From: Varunaivibrio sulfuroxidans
GTDB taxonomy: Bacteria > Pseudomonadota > Alphaproteobacteria > Rhodospirillales > Magnetovibrionaceae
NCBI RefSeq assembly: GCF_029318635.1
Contig: NZ_CP119676.1
Span: 822,614 to 886,613 of the forward strand
DNA length: 64,000 bases
Direction: 5' to 3'
The position numbers were made by a program, and so were the translations under genes. Every line of letters starts with the position of its first letter. The stretch's first letter is position 1. The notes below the pieces were generated by a model. That model had not been told where the DNA came from. It was given only the letters and a program-made list of their open reading frames with translations, and searched no databases. This document shows positions 34,161 to 42,573 of the stretch, piece after piece.

Positions 34161-35507
34161 TCAGCCGAAGAAATAGGTCGGCAGCCACAACGCGATGCCC
34201 GGGAAATTGTACAACAACACCATGCACAAAATGACGATCCCCAAGTAGGGCATGATCCCCTTGAAGATGTCGATCAATTCGACATGCTTGGGCGCGACCC
34301 CCTTCAGGTAATAGGCCGCCATCGCCATCGGTGGGGTCAGGAACGACGTTTGCAGGTTGAGCGCCACCAAGATGCCGAAGAACAACGGATCGATCTTGAA
34401 ATCGGCCAGCATCGGCAGAAAAATCGGCACGAAGATGATGATGATCTCGGTCCATTCCAACGGCCAGCCCAGAAGGAAGATGATGGTTTGCGCCAAGATC
34501 AAGAATTCGACGGGAGTCATCTGCATCGACAACACCCAATTTTTAATGATGTCGTGCCCCCCCAGATAGGAAAACACCGAGGCGAACGTCCACGAGCCGA
34601 CGAATAGCCAACAGACCATGGCCGAAGTGCGCGCGGTCAGGTAAACCGCCTCTTTCAGACGCTCCCAGGTCAGTGAACGGTAAGCCAGCGCCAGGAGTAA
34701 CCCGCCCGCCGATCCGACTCCCGCCGCCTCGGCGGGAGTCGCGATGCCGAACAAAATCGCGCCCAACACGCTCATGATCAATAAAAACAAAGGCACGAAC
34801 GAAGTGAACAGTTGAAGAACGATCTTGCCCGTCGGGGGAACGTCCTCCTCCTTTGGGCTGGGCGCGAGCGAGGGATTGAAATAAGCCCGCCCAACCACGT
34901 AAACCATATACATTCCAGCCAACAAGAGGCCGGGGAACATCGCCGCGGCGTACAGCCGCACCGGGGACAATTCCGCGATCGCGGAATAGACGATCAACAT
35001 AATCGACGGCGGAATCAAAATGCCCAGACAGCCGCCCGCGCAGATAACGCCCGCGGCGTACTTGGTCTCGTAACCCGCCTTGAGCATCGCCGGCAACGCC
35101 AACAGTCCCATCAAGGTCACCACGGCGCCGATAATGCCGGTGGCGGTGGCGAACAAAGAACACGTCGCCAAGGCCGCAAGGGCCATCGACCCCGGCACCT
35201 TGCGCGCGGCGAGACGGATGGAAAAGAACAATCGATCGACGATATTCGCCCGCTCGACCACGTACCCCATGAATAGGAACAGAGGCACCGCGACCAAAAT
35301 GTCATTGGACATCACAGAGAAGGTATTTTGGACAAACAAATCGAAAATACGGTTATCGAAGATGGAGTGCATCCGCGACGGGTCCCAGTAGGCGTAGTAG
35401 CCAAACCCCAACCCCATGGCGACCAGGGTGAAGGCGATCGGGAACCCCAAAAGGACGATAACAATAAACAGCGCCAGCATCATGATGGCGATTTGGGGGT
35501 CGGTCAT
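34161..35507 (-). CDS. dctM: TRAP transporter large permease DctM
   Basis: 448 aa from the ATG at 35507, which overlaps the dctQ stop. About 12 membrane helices. Characteristic segments include LLGFPIAFTLVAMGLGFG, ATGIIGAVVTLMGLLALPAM, CAGGCLGILIPPSIMLIVY and GIATPAEAAGVGSAGGLLLA. It carries the solute with sodium from the periplasmic receptor across the inner membrane, in complex with DctQ. The upstream in-frame extension is arginine-rich and not part of the protein. Confidence 0.96.
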   Translation of the reverse strand: MTDPQIAIMMLALFIVIVLLGFPIAFTLVAMGLGFGYYAYWDPSRMHSIFDNRIFDLFVQNTFSVMSNDILVAVPLFLFMGYVVERANIVDRLFFSIRLAARKVPGSMALAALATCSLFATATGIIGAVVTLMGLLALPAMLKAGYETKYAAGVICAGGCLGILIPPSIMLIVYSAIAELSPVRLYAAAMFPGLLLAGMYMVYVVGRAYFNPSLAPSPKEEDVPPTGKIVLQLFTSFVPLFLLIMSVLGAILFGIATPAEAAGVGSAGGLLLALAYRSLTWERLKEAVYLTARTSAMVCWLFVGSWTFASVFSYLGGHDIIKNWVLSMQMTPVEFLILAQTIIFLLGWPLEWTEIIIIFVPIFLPMLADFKIDPLFFGILVALNLQTSFLTPPMAMAAYYLKGVAPKHVELIDIFKGIMPYLGIVILCMVLLYNFPGIALWLPTYFFG

Positions 35508-36112
35508 GCTCCGTTCTCCTTGACGCCGAGCGATTGCTTCACGGCGGCGACGTCTTCGTCTTGATGCATCATCATGGTTTCGGTTTCTTCGACATCGTGC
35601 AGTCGTGTCGGCCAAACCCCCGTTCGAATACATTCGATGCAGCGCACGACCTCGGCGAAGCCCTGGAGCGCCAAAAGCGCTCCGGCGATCGGGATCAGGG
35701 TTTTAAAGGAGTAAATCTGAATCCGCGCCGGGCTGCTCCAGCTCACTTCCTTGTAGAACCAGCTGTCGGCGGCGAAGGAATAGCCGTAGTAAAGCAGGGC
35801 GAATGCGCCGGGGAAGAAAAAGATGAAATACAGCACCAAGTCTATGCTCGCCTGTACCTTGATCGGCAGCAAACGGTAAATCACGTCGCCGCGCACATGG
35901 CCATTGCGCGATAGAGTGTAGGCGCCCGCCATCATGAACAGCGCGCCGTACATCTGAACGTTCATGTCGAACGCCCAGGTCGTCGGCGCATTCAAGACAT
36001 AGCGGACGAAAACTTCGTAGCAGGTGGCGAAGGTCAGAACGACGATGCACCAGGCGAACGCCTTGCCTACCCACATGCTGAGGCTGTCGATGAAATAAAG
36101 AACCGGTTTCAT
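35504..36112 (-). CDS. dctQ: TRAP transporter small permease DctQ
   Basis: 202 aa from the ATG at 36112 (MKPVLYF). Four membrane helices: FIDSLSMWVGKAFAWCIVVLTF, a second around YGALFMMAGAYTL, a third VQASIDLVLYFIFFFPGAFALLYYGY, and a last ALLALQGFAEVVRC. The central NGHVRGDVIYRLLP is the DctQ signature. It couples to DctM; stop and start overlap (ATGA). Its start lies 147 bases after dctP, a gap that holds an 11-bp hairpin. Confidence 0.94.
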   Translation of the reverse strand: MKPVLYFIDSLSMWVGKAFAWCIVVLTFATCYEVFVRYVLNAPTTWAFDMNVQMYGALFMMAGAYTLSRNGHVRGDVIYRLLPIKVQASIDLVLYFIFFFPGAFALLYYGYSFAADSWFYKEVSWSSPARIQIYSFKTLIPIAGALLALQGFAEVVRCIECIRTGVWPTRLHDVEETETMMMHQDEDVAAVKQSLGVKENGA

Positions 36113-36204
36113 GTCGGATTCCAGATTACGGGGGGGAGGAGTTTTCGGACGAGACGTCCCGCACGGCGCGGAGCGCACGACGCCCCGGCGTTCCAAGAAA
36201 GCAA

Positions 36205-36244
36205 CGCGGCGGTTCCCATCGACATTTTTATGAGAACCGCCGCG
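36205..36244 (-). other. Intercistronic hairpin between dctP and dctQ
   Basis: A perfect 11-bp stem CGCGGCGGTTC/GAACCGCCGCG with an 18-base loop, 16 bases after the dctP stop. It has no clear T-run, so it may act as an RNA stabiliser that raises dctP over the permeases rather than as a full terminator. Confidence 0.6.
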
Positions 36245-36259
36245 CCGGGAAGTGCGAAA

Positions 36260-37426
36260 TTACGCCAAGACGCCCGGGAAATAGTGATCGAAGGCGAGCT
36301 TATAATCGGGCGCGTTGGTCAGGGTGTACCCCATCGTCCGTTTCGCCCAAGCCTTTTGCGATTCCACAATTTCCTTGAAGAACGGATCGGCGTCCGCAAA
36401 CCGCTTGATAACCACGTCCCAGGCGGCGAGCTGACCGGCCATGATCGATTCGTCCGTTCTGTGCACGTGGACGCCGTACTTGGTCTCCAACAGAACCAGA
36501 TCCTTGGCATAGCGGTCGATCGATTTCCAGGACATATCCGACGAAGCGGACTCGCTGGCGTACTCAAGAATTTTTTGCTCTTCCTTGGACAGGCTCTCGA
36601 AGCGTTCCTTGTTGAAAATAATCTCAAAGGATTCCTGAGATTGATGGAAGCTCGCCAAATAGTATTCCTTGGCCACGTCCTGCATGCCAAAGTCCTTGTC
36701 CGAGGTCGGGTTGTTGAATTCCGCCGCGTCAATCACGCCCCGTTCCATCGACGGCTGGATTTCGCCGCCGGGGATTTGTACCACGGACATGCCCATTTCG
36801 TTGAGGACGTCGGCGGCAAGTCCCACCGTGCGGTACTTCAACCCTTTAATATCCTCGATACCGTTTATCGGTTTTTTGAACCATCCGAACGGTTGCGCCT
36901 GCATCGGGCCGGACAAAAAACCGACCAAATTCAAGCGCAAAACCTCCTGCAAAAGCTTGTCATAGTAGGCCCGGCCGCCGCCGTACTTAACCCAGGCGAG
37001 CATCTGATTGGCGTCCCAACCCCAGCACGGTCCGGTGCCGAACAACGACGCGGCGGGGTGCTTCGAATACCAATACGCCGTCACCAGATGTCCGGCATCG
37101 ACGACCCCTTTGTGCACGCCGGTCTGAATTTCCGGCGTTTTCAAAACCGCGCCGACATCCAGGTAGTCGATTTTCAAACGACCGGCGGACATTTCGTTAA
37201 CGCGGTTGACGTAATCAAGGGCGAATTCCTTAAAGATACCACTGCCCCAAGCGCCCTGCATTTTTAAAACGGTGGTCGCCGCCCGCGATACATTGGGCAT
37301 CGCAACACCGGCGACCGCGGCTCCGGCGGCCCCGGCGACAGCGGCGCCAGCGCGCATAAACTTACGACGACTGACGGCTTTCGAAGCGCGCCCCTCCGAC
37401 GCGCTTTTGGTTTCGGCCTTTGTCAT
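36260..37426 (-). CDS. dctP: TRAP transporter periplasmic solute receptor DctP, Tat-exported
   Basis: 388 aa from the ATG at 37426, preceded by GGGAGG. A twin-arginine signal SRRKFMRAGAAVAGAAGAAVAG leads into the DctP fold, with the substrate arginine region KGLKYRTVGLAADVLNEMG and IPGGEIQPSMERGVIDAAEFNNPTSDKDFGMQDVAKEYY. The latter block, and the Tat export, resemble TakP-type receptors for 2-oxo-acids such as pyruvate; the actual ligand is not known. It heads the operon dctP-dctQ-dctM-amidase. Confidence 0.94.
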   Translation of the reverse strand: MTKAETKSASEGRASKAVSRRKFMRAGAAVAGAAGAAVAGVAMPNVSRAATTVLKMQGAWGSGIFKEFALDYVNRVNEMSAGRLKIDYLDVGAVLKTPEIQTGVHKGVVDAGHLVTAYWYSKHPAASLFGTGPCWGWDANQMLAWVKYGGGRAYYDKLLQEVLRLNLVGFLSGPMQAQPFGWFKKPINGIEDIKGLKYRTVGLAADVLNEMGMSVVQIPGGEIQPSMERGVIDAAEFNNPTSDKDFGMQDVAKEYYLASFHQSQESFEIIFNKERFESLSKEEQKILEYASESASSDMSWKSIDRYAKDLVLLETKYGVHVHRTDESIMAGQLAAWDVVIKRFADADPFFKEIVESQKAWAKRTMGYTLTNAPDYKLAFDHYFPGVLA

Positions 37427-37899
37427 TTTTGCCTCCCTGGCTATGGCGTAAACGCTTTCTTCAAGATGAAGAAACCCCTGAGATTCCCTTGACCGTAAAA
37501 CGGAAATCCCCACAAAAAAGCCCTAACCGGAACAAAAGGAACATCGAACCTTCTGCGTTCGACATCATCTTTGGGTTGTTTTTGTTTTTACCCAAGCCCT
37601 GCCCCGGAACCTTAAAAGCAAGGCTTTCCCATTCACGCACAATTGGCAAGTCTTTTTGTATACAATTTACGTACAATTTTTAGGAGCGTGTCTCAAAACC
37701 GGGCCATGACCTGGGCAGCGTTCGCCTCAAGATTTACAACGCACTGTTATTAAAAATGTTTTATGGTTACAGCGGAGATTTGCTCTTTATACGCTCATAA
37801 TGTGCGTCGATATCAATCGCCCTCGCATAACTCCGTTTCGAAAGCCCAACGGCGCGAGCAAATCCAAAAGGCGGCGCACCCCGTTCGAACACACACCGT
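37427..37899. other. Upstream region of the TRAP operon
   Basis: 473 bases, AT-rich around 37500-37700, with no gene I can support. It should contain the dctP promoter and 3' end of the GlcG gene's transcript. The TTGTATACAA palindrome at 37656 is its most visible site. Confidence 0.5.
37656..37676. promoter_or_regulatory. Possible GntR-type operator upstream of dctP
   Basis: The perfect palindrome TTGTATACAA is followed six bases later by a second GTACAA half-site. GntR/FCD regulators often bind TNGTNNACNA-like sites, and many control TRAP operons. It is about 230 bases upstream of the dctP start. No GntR gene is in the window. Confidence 0.35.
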
Positions 37900-38322
37900 T
37901 CAGTCGGAAAGAAAAACCTCAAGGGCCGCCTCGGCGCACGCAATATCCTGTTCGGGCGCGCCGCCACTTACCCCAATAGCCCCGACCACGCCCCCATCGC
38001 CGATATCGACCGCGAGACCTCCGCCAACGGTGCTGAAATGTCCCGCCAAAGAGGTGTGTATCCCAAAGACCAAATTTCCGGGAATACACCGCGCGTTGTA
38101 CTCGTGGGTAGGGCGCCGGGAAATCGCCGATGTCATCGCCTTGTCCTGAGACAACGCGACACTCAAGATTTTCGCGCCGTCCATACGCTGAAATGCGATG
38201 AGGTGCCCCGCTTCGTCGCAAACGGCGATGCACATGGGCACACCGATTTCACGAGCCTTGGCCTCGGCCCCATCCATGAGAACCATGGCGTCCCGGTAAG
38301 ACAGTCTTTCCAAGGTTAGCAT
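37900..38322 (-). CDS. GlcG/HbpS-like (DUF336) protein
   Basis: 140 aa. The family pattern of a single alpha/beta domain is clear: PMCIAVCDEAGHLIAFQRMDGA, then a KAMTSA segment, and the glycine-rich GGGLAVDIGDGGVVGAIGVSGGAPEQDIACAEAAL. Relatives include GlcG of glycolate operons and the heme-binding HbpS, and other members act in corrinoid or B12-related pathways; the role here cannot be fixed. No signal peptide, so cytoplasmic. It precedes the TRAP operon on the same strand by about 470 bases and is probably not part of it. Confidence 0.88.
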   Translation of the reverse strand: MLTLERLSYRDAMVLMDGAEAKAREIGVPMCIAVCDEAGHLIAFQRMDGAKILSVALSQDKAMTSAISRRPTHEYNARCIPGNLVFGIHTSLAGHFSTVGGGLAVDIGDGGVVGAIGVSGGAPEQDIACAEAALEVFLSD

Positions 38323-38575
38323 CGTCGATCTCCCTTAATCCCACGTCTTATCCCGCATCTTGCCTAACGGGGTTGCGAAAATGATTGACCCGAACATACC
38401 CGCACCTCAAGTTAAAAGCGGGGTGAAATATCTGGGAGAAACAATGAAGACGCGCCAACACACACATATGAAGCCCCCTCGAAAGACTTCGGCCTAAATG
38501 GATGAAACTTTTTGCGACACCTTCGCCAACACATCGCAACACCCCCGCCAAGAAATGGCGCAAATCGGATAACAC

Positions 38576-39865
38576 GTGAGCGAACACAGCAAACCCGCAT
38601 GGCCTAAGACCCCCGACGGCACCACCGACTGGGACGTGGTCTTCGAAGACCCCAAAACAGGCCTGATCCCGATCATCAGCGAGGCGCAATCCCGTCAGGC
38701 GTTGCGTCAGTGCACTTGCGTCGTCATTCAACAATTGTTCACCCGTAAGGACGACGCCGACGACGTCGCGAAATTCACGGCGCAGCTCGACGATATTCTC
38801 GCGGGCGTGAACGACGCCGAGGAATTGAACGCGACAATCGCCTCCGTGATGGCCCTGTTGCGTCGAATCAAGGAGGAACGCCTCGAAAAGGCCCGGCTTT
38901 ACGTCGCCCAGAAGAACGCCCGGCAGAGGGCGCAGGAACGGCGGGCGCAAAAGGAATACAAGGCCCAACGCACGGCGACCTTGATGTCGTTTCTTCTTCG
39001 GATCAGCCAGCCCAAAATAGCAATTGGGCTGTTTGCCATATTAATCGCCCTCGCCGGCGGCATATACTTCGCCGTCGGACTGTTCGAGACGCCACCGACG
39101 CCCGACCAGAGCCCCGTGGCCTCGGGCTCCGCCGCCACATCCGCCGACGACCGACGACAGGCGGCGGGGCAAGACGGTGGGCAGACGGCGACAGGCGCTG
39201 CGAAAACGCCGCCCACGGACGGGACGGCGAACGACGGCACGGCCCAGGCGTCCGGACAAAACGGACCCGGGGCGACGCAAACCCAGCCCGCCACGCCCGG
39301 ACAAGCGGCGACGGACGCGCCGCTTGCGAACGTTCCCCCGGCCCCCGGCGGGGCGAAAGCCCTTCCCGCAAAGCCGACGTTGCCGAGGATCATCGTCCTG
39401 CGTCCCTTCAGTTGGCCCCCGTTCGACGCCGCCGCCGTCAGACAGACCACGACGTACTACGCGGCCTTGATCTACCCCATCAAAAATTCGACCGCCACGT
39501 CCGCTATTTGTCGGCGGTACCCGCAAGTCGTCGATGCCGTGTATCTGGCCTTCAACGCCCTCGCCACCGGCGAGGACAAAATCGATGGTGCGGCTTTAGC
39601 CAAGATCTCCGCCATGGCGACGACAACCATCAACACCGAAGTGGGCGCGCCTTATGTCGCGAAAACGGAACTGATCCGCTACGGCGATCCGCAGTTTCGC
39701 ACCAGCAACCGCCACAAATGCCGCCTAATCCGTCGCCCCATCCCCGGTTCCCAAGCCCCCGTCCGGCGACGCCCCCGGCGAAGACGGACGCCGCCACGCC
39801 TCCGAAGGGCTAGGTGTTTAAGTCCCGGGGTAATACCCCCCAAAATCAGATGTCTTCAGAAGTAG
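38576..39865 (+). CDS. Hypothetical membrane protein with helical cytoplasmic domain and Pro/Ala-rich linker; 3' end probably frameshifted
   Basis: Start GTG at 38576. The frame runs for 429 aa, but the real end is doubtful. Residues 1-145 are charged and helical (coiled coil likely near 90-132), 147-170 are a membrane helix, 171-250 are rich in Ala, Gly, Pro, Gln and Thr, and a folded domain follows (PRIIVLRPFSWPPFDAAAVRQTTTYYAALI...). After about residue 380 the frame shifts character to arginine runs with rare CGA and AGA codons. Codon third positions suggest the protein should continue in the frame ending at the TAG near 39811-39813, giving a Pro-rich tail (PNPSPHPRFPSPRPATPP). No family recognised. 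An IS3 remnant starts right after. Confidence 0.6.
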   Translation: MSEHSKPAWPKTPDGTTDWDVVFEDPKTGLIPIISEAQSRQALRQCTCVVIQQLFTRKDDADDVAKFTAQLDDILAGVNDAEELNATIASVMALLRRIKEERLEKARLYVAQKNARQRAQERRAQKEYKAQRTATLMSFLLRISQPKIAIGLFAILIALAGGIYFAVGLFETPPTPDQSPVASGSAATSADDRRQAAGQDGGQTATGAAKTPPTDGTANDGTAQASGQNGPGATQTQPATPGQAATDAPLANVPPAPGGAKALPAKPTLPRIIVLRPFSWPPFDAAAVRQTTTYYAALIYPIKNSTATSAICRRYPQVVDAVYLAFNALATGEDKIDGAALAKISAMATTTINTEVGAPYVAKTELIRYGDPQFRTSNRHKCRLIRRPIPGSQAPVRRRPRRRRTPPRLRRARCLSPGVIPPKIRCLQK

Positions 39866-40232
39866 AATTTTCTCGGATTTTGAACTGGGGAGATTCGACA
39901 TGAAACAGTCCCGTTATTCCGACAGCCTAATCATTGCGATTTTGAAGCAGGCCGAGGCCGGTACGCCGGTCCCGGATCTGTGCCGCGAGCACGGCATGAG
40001 CAGCGCCAGTTTTTATAAATGGCGCAGACGGCTGTCGCGCTGGAGCGGTTGAGCATCCGTTCGGCCTGCCATGATCAGCGAGACCTGTTATCGCCATCAG
40101 GCGAAGCTCAGCGACGAAAATGCCGAAGTTGCCGGGTGGCTCGTTGCGCTGACGCAGCGCCACCGCAATTGGGGCTTCATGCTGTGTTTTCTGTACCTGC
40201 GCAACGTGAAAGGTTTTGGATGGCAGATGTAA
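39828..40232 (+). mobile_element. Truncated IS3-family insertion sequence remnant
   Basis: Begins near TAATACCCCCCAAAATC, which resembles an IS3-group left end, and stops within orfB. orfA (39900-40052) is cut to 50 codons: MKQSRYSDSLIIAILKQAEAG, a helix-turn-helix protein, and after FYKW the sequence jumps to unrelated frames. An orfB fragment (open frame 40071-40232) reads AKLSDENAEVAGWLVALTQ then NWGFMLCFLYLRNVKGFGW, typical of the IS3 transposase before its catalytic domain. The DDE domain is absent. The middle and right end are deleted, so the element is dead. Confidence 0.85.
39900..40052 (+). pseudogene. IS3-family transposase orfA fragment
   Basis: 50 codons; the N-terminal helix-turn-helix is intact up to SASFYKW, then the leucine-zipper half of orfA is lost. 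Preceded by GGGGAG, so it could still be translated as a short DNA-binding peptide, but no role is implied. Confidence 0.8.
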
Positions 40233-40330
40233 TGCGTCAAACAAATCAGCCCGTGTTGCGAGTTGGGCGCGTATTGCCATGGAGGAATCTCCGGACGTTA
40301 TGACGGAATCCGGGCGCGTGGCAAAGGCTA

Positions 40331-40720
40331 TTGGCGGGGCTTAGGTTTGATGGTTTCGAGATTGAGATTGTTGAGGGGATTGATCCCGATGAATCCCCTT
40401 GGAGCCATGGGAGGGCTGAAACAAAAGCAACGCTTAGAAGGGTGCTACCTGATGACATTCCGGGCTTAGACTTCCGTGAGGCAGGGAGTGAAGTTGTTGT
40501 GCTTCTTGATCAAGGCGGTCTCGCGGTTGCCAAAGGGCATTTAGAACAAGCTCTTTCGGCGTTTCAAAGGGGTGAGTGGTCATCTGCGAACGGTGAACTT
40601 CGAAATTTCTATGAGAATTATTTGAATGAGATCGCCGTTGGTCTTGGAGCAGGTCAAATAGACAGCAGCACTCGTGTTTCTGAAATGCCTAACGTGCCGA
40701 CATTATCCGGTCCGCGATAA
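40331..40720 (+). CDS. Hypothetical protein of unusual composition (probable horizontal acquisition)
   Basis: 129 aa from a TTG at 40331 (no strong ribosome site), or a shorter product from an ATG inside. Codon use is unlike neighbours: many codons end in T or A (GGT, CTT, GAA, GTT). Short acidic-neutral protein with VVVLLDQGGLAVAKGHLEQALSAFQRGEW and a helix NGELRNFYENYLNEIAVGLGA; no membrane segment and no family recognised. It lies between the IS3 remnant and a 12-bp hairpin that overlaps its stop codon, so it may itself be a fragment of imported DNA. Confidence 0.5.
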   Translation: MAGLRFDGFEIEIVEGIDPDESPWSHGRAETKATLRRVLPDDIPGLDFREAGSEVVVLLDQGGLAVAKGHLEQALSAFQRGEWSSANGELRNFYENYLNEIAVGLGAGQIDSSTRVSEMPNVPTLSGPR

Positions 40721-40727
40721 TGCCGGC
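40696..40727. repeat. Inverted repeat (12-bp arms, 8-base loop) at the 3' end of the orphan gene
   Basis: GCCGACATTATC pairs with GATAATGCCGGC with a single mismatch, across CGGTCCGC. It overlaps the stop codon at 40718-40720. No T-run follows on the plus strand. It could be the end of another lost mobile element. Confidence 0.5.
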
Positions 40728-40768
40728 GAACGTCGGTTGACCTGCGGGCGGTCCGCTTGAGCGAACGA

Positions 40769-41353
40769 TCAGGTTTCCTCGGAAAGGAGGGCATTTTCGA
40801 TGCGTTTGTCCGGGATAAGCCAGAGCAAGGCGACCAAAACGTAGATCGCCAAGGAAAGCCAAGGCACGGGGAGCGCGACGGCGATCGCGGCGCCATACAG
40901 AACGATCGACCCCTTGCCCTTGATATCCTTTCCGATCGCACTCCTGAGCAAGGAATCGGGTCCCTCGGATGCGATAATCGCGTTCTGCAAAAGCCAGTAG
41001 GCGATCGACGCCATCAGCAGATCGACGCCGTACAGCATCGCGGGCAGAGCGGAAAAGTGATTTTCCCCGGCCCAGCCCGTGGTGAAGGGCATCAGCGACA
41101 GCCAAAACAGCAAATGTAAATTGGCCCAAAGAACGGGCGCGGTCACCCGCTTGGCGGTATGAAGCATGTGGTGGTGGTTGTTCCAGTATATGCCGATGTA
41201 GACGAAGCTCAGCACGTAACTCAGAAATATGGGGAGCAGGGGCGTCAGATGAGCGAGGGAATCGCCATGAGGGACCTTCATCTCGAGCACCATGATGGTG
41301 ATGATAATGGCGATCACGCCATCGCTAAAGGCCTCTAATCTGCTCTTACCCAT
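40769..41353 (-). CDS. TMEM175-family (DUF1211) potassium channel
   Basis: 194 aa, six membrane helices. The signature of bacterial TMEM175 channels is at the start: RLEAFSDGVIAIIITIMVLEMKVP, whose F-S-D motif in helix 1 lines the pore. The WNNHHHMLHTAKRVTAPVLWANLHLLFWLSLMPFTTGWAG block is also typical. Such proteins conduct K+ without a P-loop filter and assemble as tetramers. It is next to a voltage-gated-type channel gene on the same strand, 116 bases apart. Confidence 0.9.
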   Translation of the reverse strand: MGKSRLEAFSDGVIAIIITIMVLEMKVPHGDSLAHLTPLLPIFLSYVLSFVYIGIYWNNHHHMLHTAKRVTAPVLWANLHLLFWLSLMPFTTGWAGENHFSALPAMLYGVDLLMASIAYWLLQNAIIASEGPDSLLRSAIGKDIKGKGSIVLYGAAIAVALPVPWLSLAIYVLVALLWLIPDKRIENALLSEET

Positions 41354-41468
41354 AAGACCTCCACACCCCTAAAAAACGGCCCGAGGCCGCGCCCGGCGGT
41401 TCAGCCCGTCCCGGGGAACCACCATACCTATATCTCCCGCAAAACGCCAAATTCGCGGCGCGAATCTC

Positions 41469-42251
41469 TCAATGACCCTCGGTTTCAATATGCACCGTTT
41501 CGCCGCAGTGCTTGCAGTGAACCGCGTCGGGATCGTGGCGGCTCAGACCGCACGACGGGCAGACGTAGTGCAATTTTTGGGCGACGAAGATGGTTTGCAC
41601 TAGGCGCAAAAACAATGAAATCCCGAACACCATGATGATCACGGCCAAAATCCGCCCCAGCGATCCGGTCAGGGTGATGTCGCCGAACCCGGTCGTGGTC
41701 AAGGTGGCGACGGTAAAGTACAGGGCGTCCACATAATTGGCGATCGCGGGATTGGTTTTGACTTGAAGCACGTAAACCAGCGCCGTCACCACAAAGATAA
41801 AAACGACCAAATTGATGACGCTTTGAATCATCTGCTCATTGCGGGCGATAAACGAAAAGCGGCGCAAATCCTGAAGAACGTGGTGCGAGCGCACCAAACG
41901 CAAGGCCCGCGCTACCCTAAGAAAGGCGAAATTTTCCGTCATCGCCGGGATCACCAGGGACGCCAAGACGACCGCGTCGGCGATGGTGATGGGGTTGCGC
42001 AACAACTTGAGGCGGTGCGTAGACAGCCAGAAACGCGCGCCGTAATCGAGCCCCAGAAAAACCGCTATCGCCATGTCCAACGCCCCCATCCAGGCGGCTT
42101 GGTGTATCATCGAGACGACGACGAAGTAGAGCACCGTCACAATATCGAACGCCACCAACGCGTAGCGAAAGCGGACGGCCCGCACGGACCTGCCGAAATA
42201 AAGCCCAAACAGGGCGCGTTTTAAGGGCGGCGCGCAATGCATTTCAGACAT
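41469..42251 (-). CDS. Voltage-gated-type potassium channel with C-terminal zinc ribbon
   Basis: 260 aa from the ATG at 42251, with GAGGAA upstream. Helices S1-S4 come first; S4 carries spaced arginines RVARALRLVRSHH (residues 112-124). S5 and S6 flank the filter TLTTTGFGD (184-191), a K+ channel filter. After S6 there is a short tail CPSCG (231-235) and HCKHCG (245-250): Cys231, Cys234, Cys246 and Cys249 form a zinc-ribbon pattern. Such a cytoplasmic tail is uncommon for Kv channels and could link gating to metal, redox state or a partner. That effect is inferred only. Confidence 0.92.
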   Translation of the reverse strand: MSEMHCAPPLKRALFGLYFGRSVRAVRFRYALVAFDIVTVLYFVVVSMIHQAAWMGALDMAIAVFLGLDYGARFWLSTHRLKLLRNPITIADAVVLASLVIPAMTENFAFLRVARALRLVRSHHVLQDLRRFSFIARNEQMIQSVINLVVFIFVVTALVYVLQVKTNPAIANYVDALYFTVATLTTTGFGDITLTGSLGRILAVIIMVFGISLFLRLVQTIFVAQKLHYVCPSCGLSRHDPDAVHCKHCGETVHIETEGH

Positions 42252-42573
42252 GGAAATTCCTCAAAAACCAAGATCGGGACCTAGTGGATCGACTCCGACG
42301 TTTCGCTCCCGCGAACCATCGGGCCGACCACTATCTATCTTTTTGTTGCTGTTTGATTTCTTCACACATTTGTGTCCAATTGCATCGGACTCAAATGTTA
42401 AATTCAAACTACTAGGTGCGCCGTGCGCCGGATTTTAAAACAGATCACCAACCGCCGCCACCCAAGATCGTCTTGCTTTCGATTTTATAAAAAGCGAAAA
42501 TAAAACGAAACTTCATAAGCGGCCATCGGGCTGTATGAAGCCCCCCTCTTACTCTGGCGCAACGAGAGGACAA
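42252..42573. other. Divergent region between the channel gene and glpR
   Basis: 322 bases without a gene, AT-rich in the middle. It carries the TTTCG/CGAAA motifs at 42477-42510 that may be a GlpR operator. No further signal was clear. Confidence 0.5.
42477..42510. promoter_or_regulatory. Candidate GlpR operator before glpR
   Basis: TTTCG, then CGAAA 13 bases later and a second CGAAA 11 bases after the first, about one helical turn apart. It shares CTTTCGATT with the palindrome before glpD (43361). This would suit autoregulation by GlpR. Confidence 0.4.

Noticed and set aside
34138..34539. N-terminal extension of the amidase into dctM
   Set aside because: The extension is the complement-frame text of dctM; MNETAYYTL at 34137 is a normal family start.
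36230..37267. Open frame of 345 codons on the plus strand across dctP
   Set aside because: Antisense shadow of the TRAP receptor gene.
38412..38676. Small minus-strand frames between the GlcG gene and the plus-strand membrane protein
   Set aside because: No ribosome site, no hydrophobic or domain pattern, and overlap with the membrane-protein gene.
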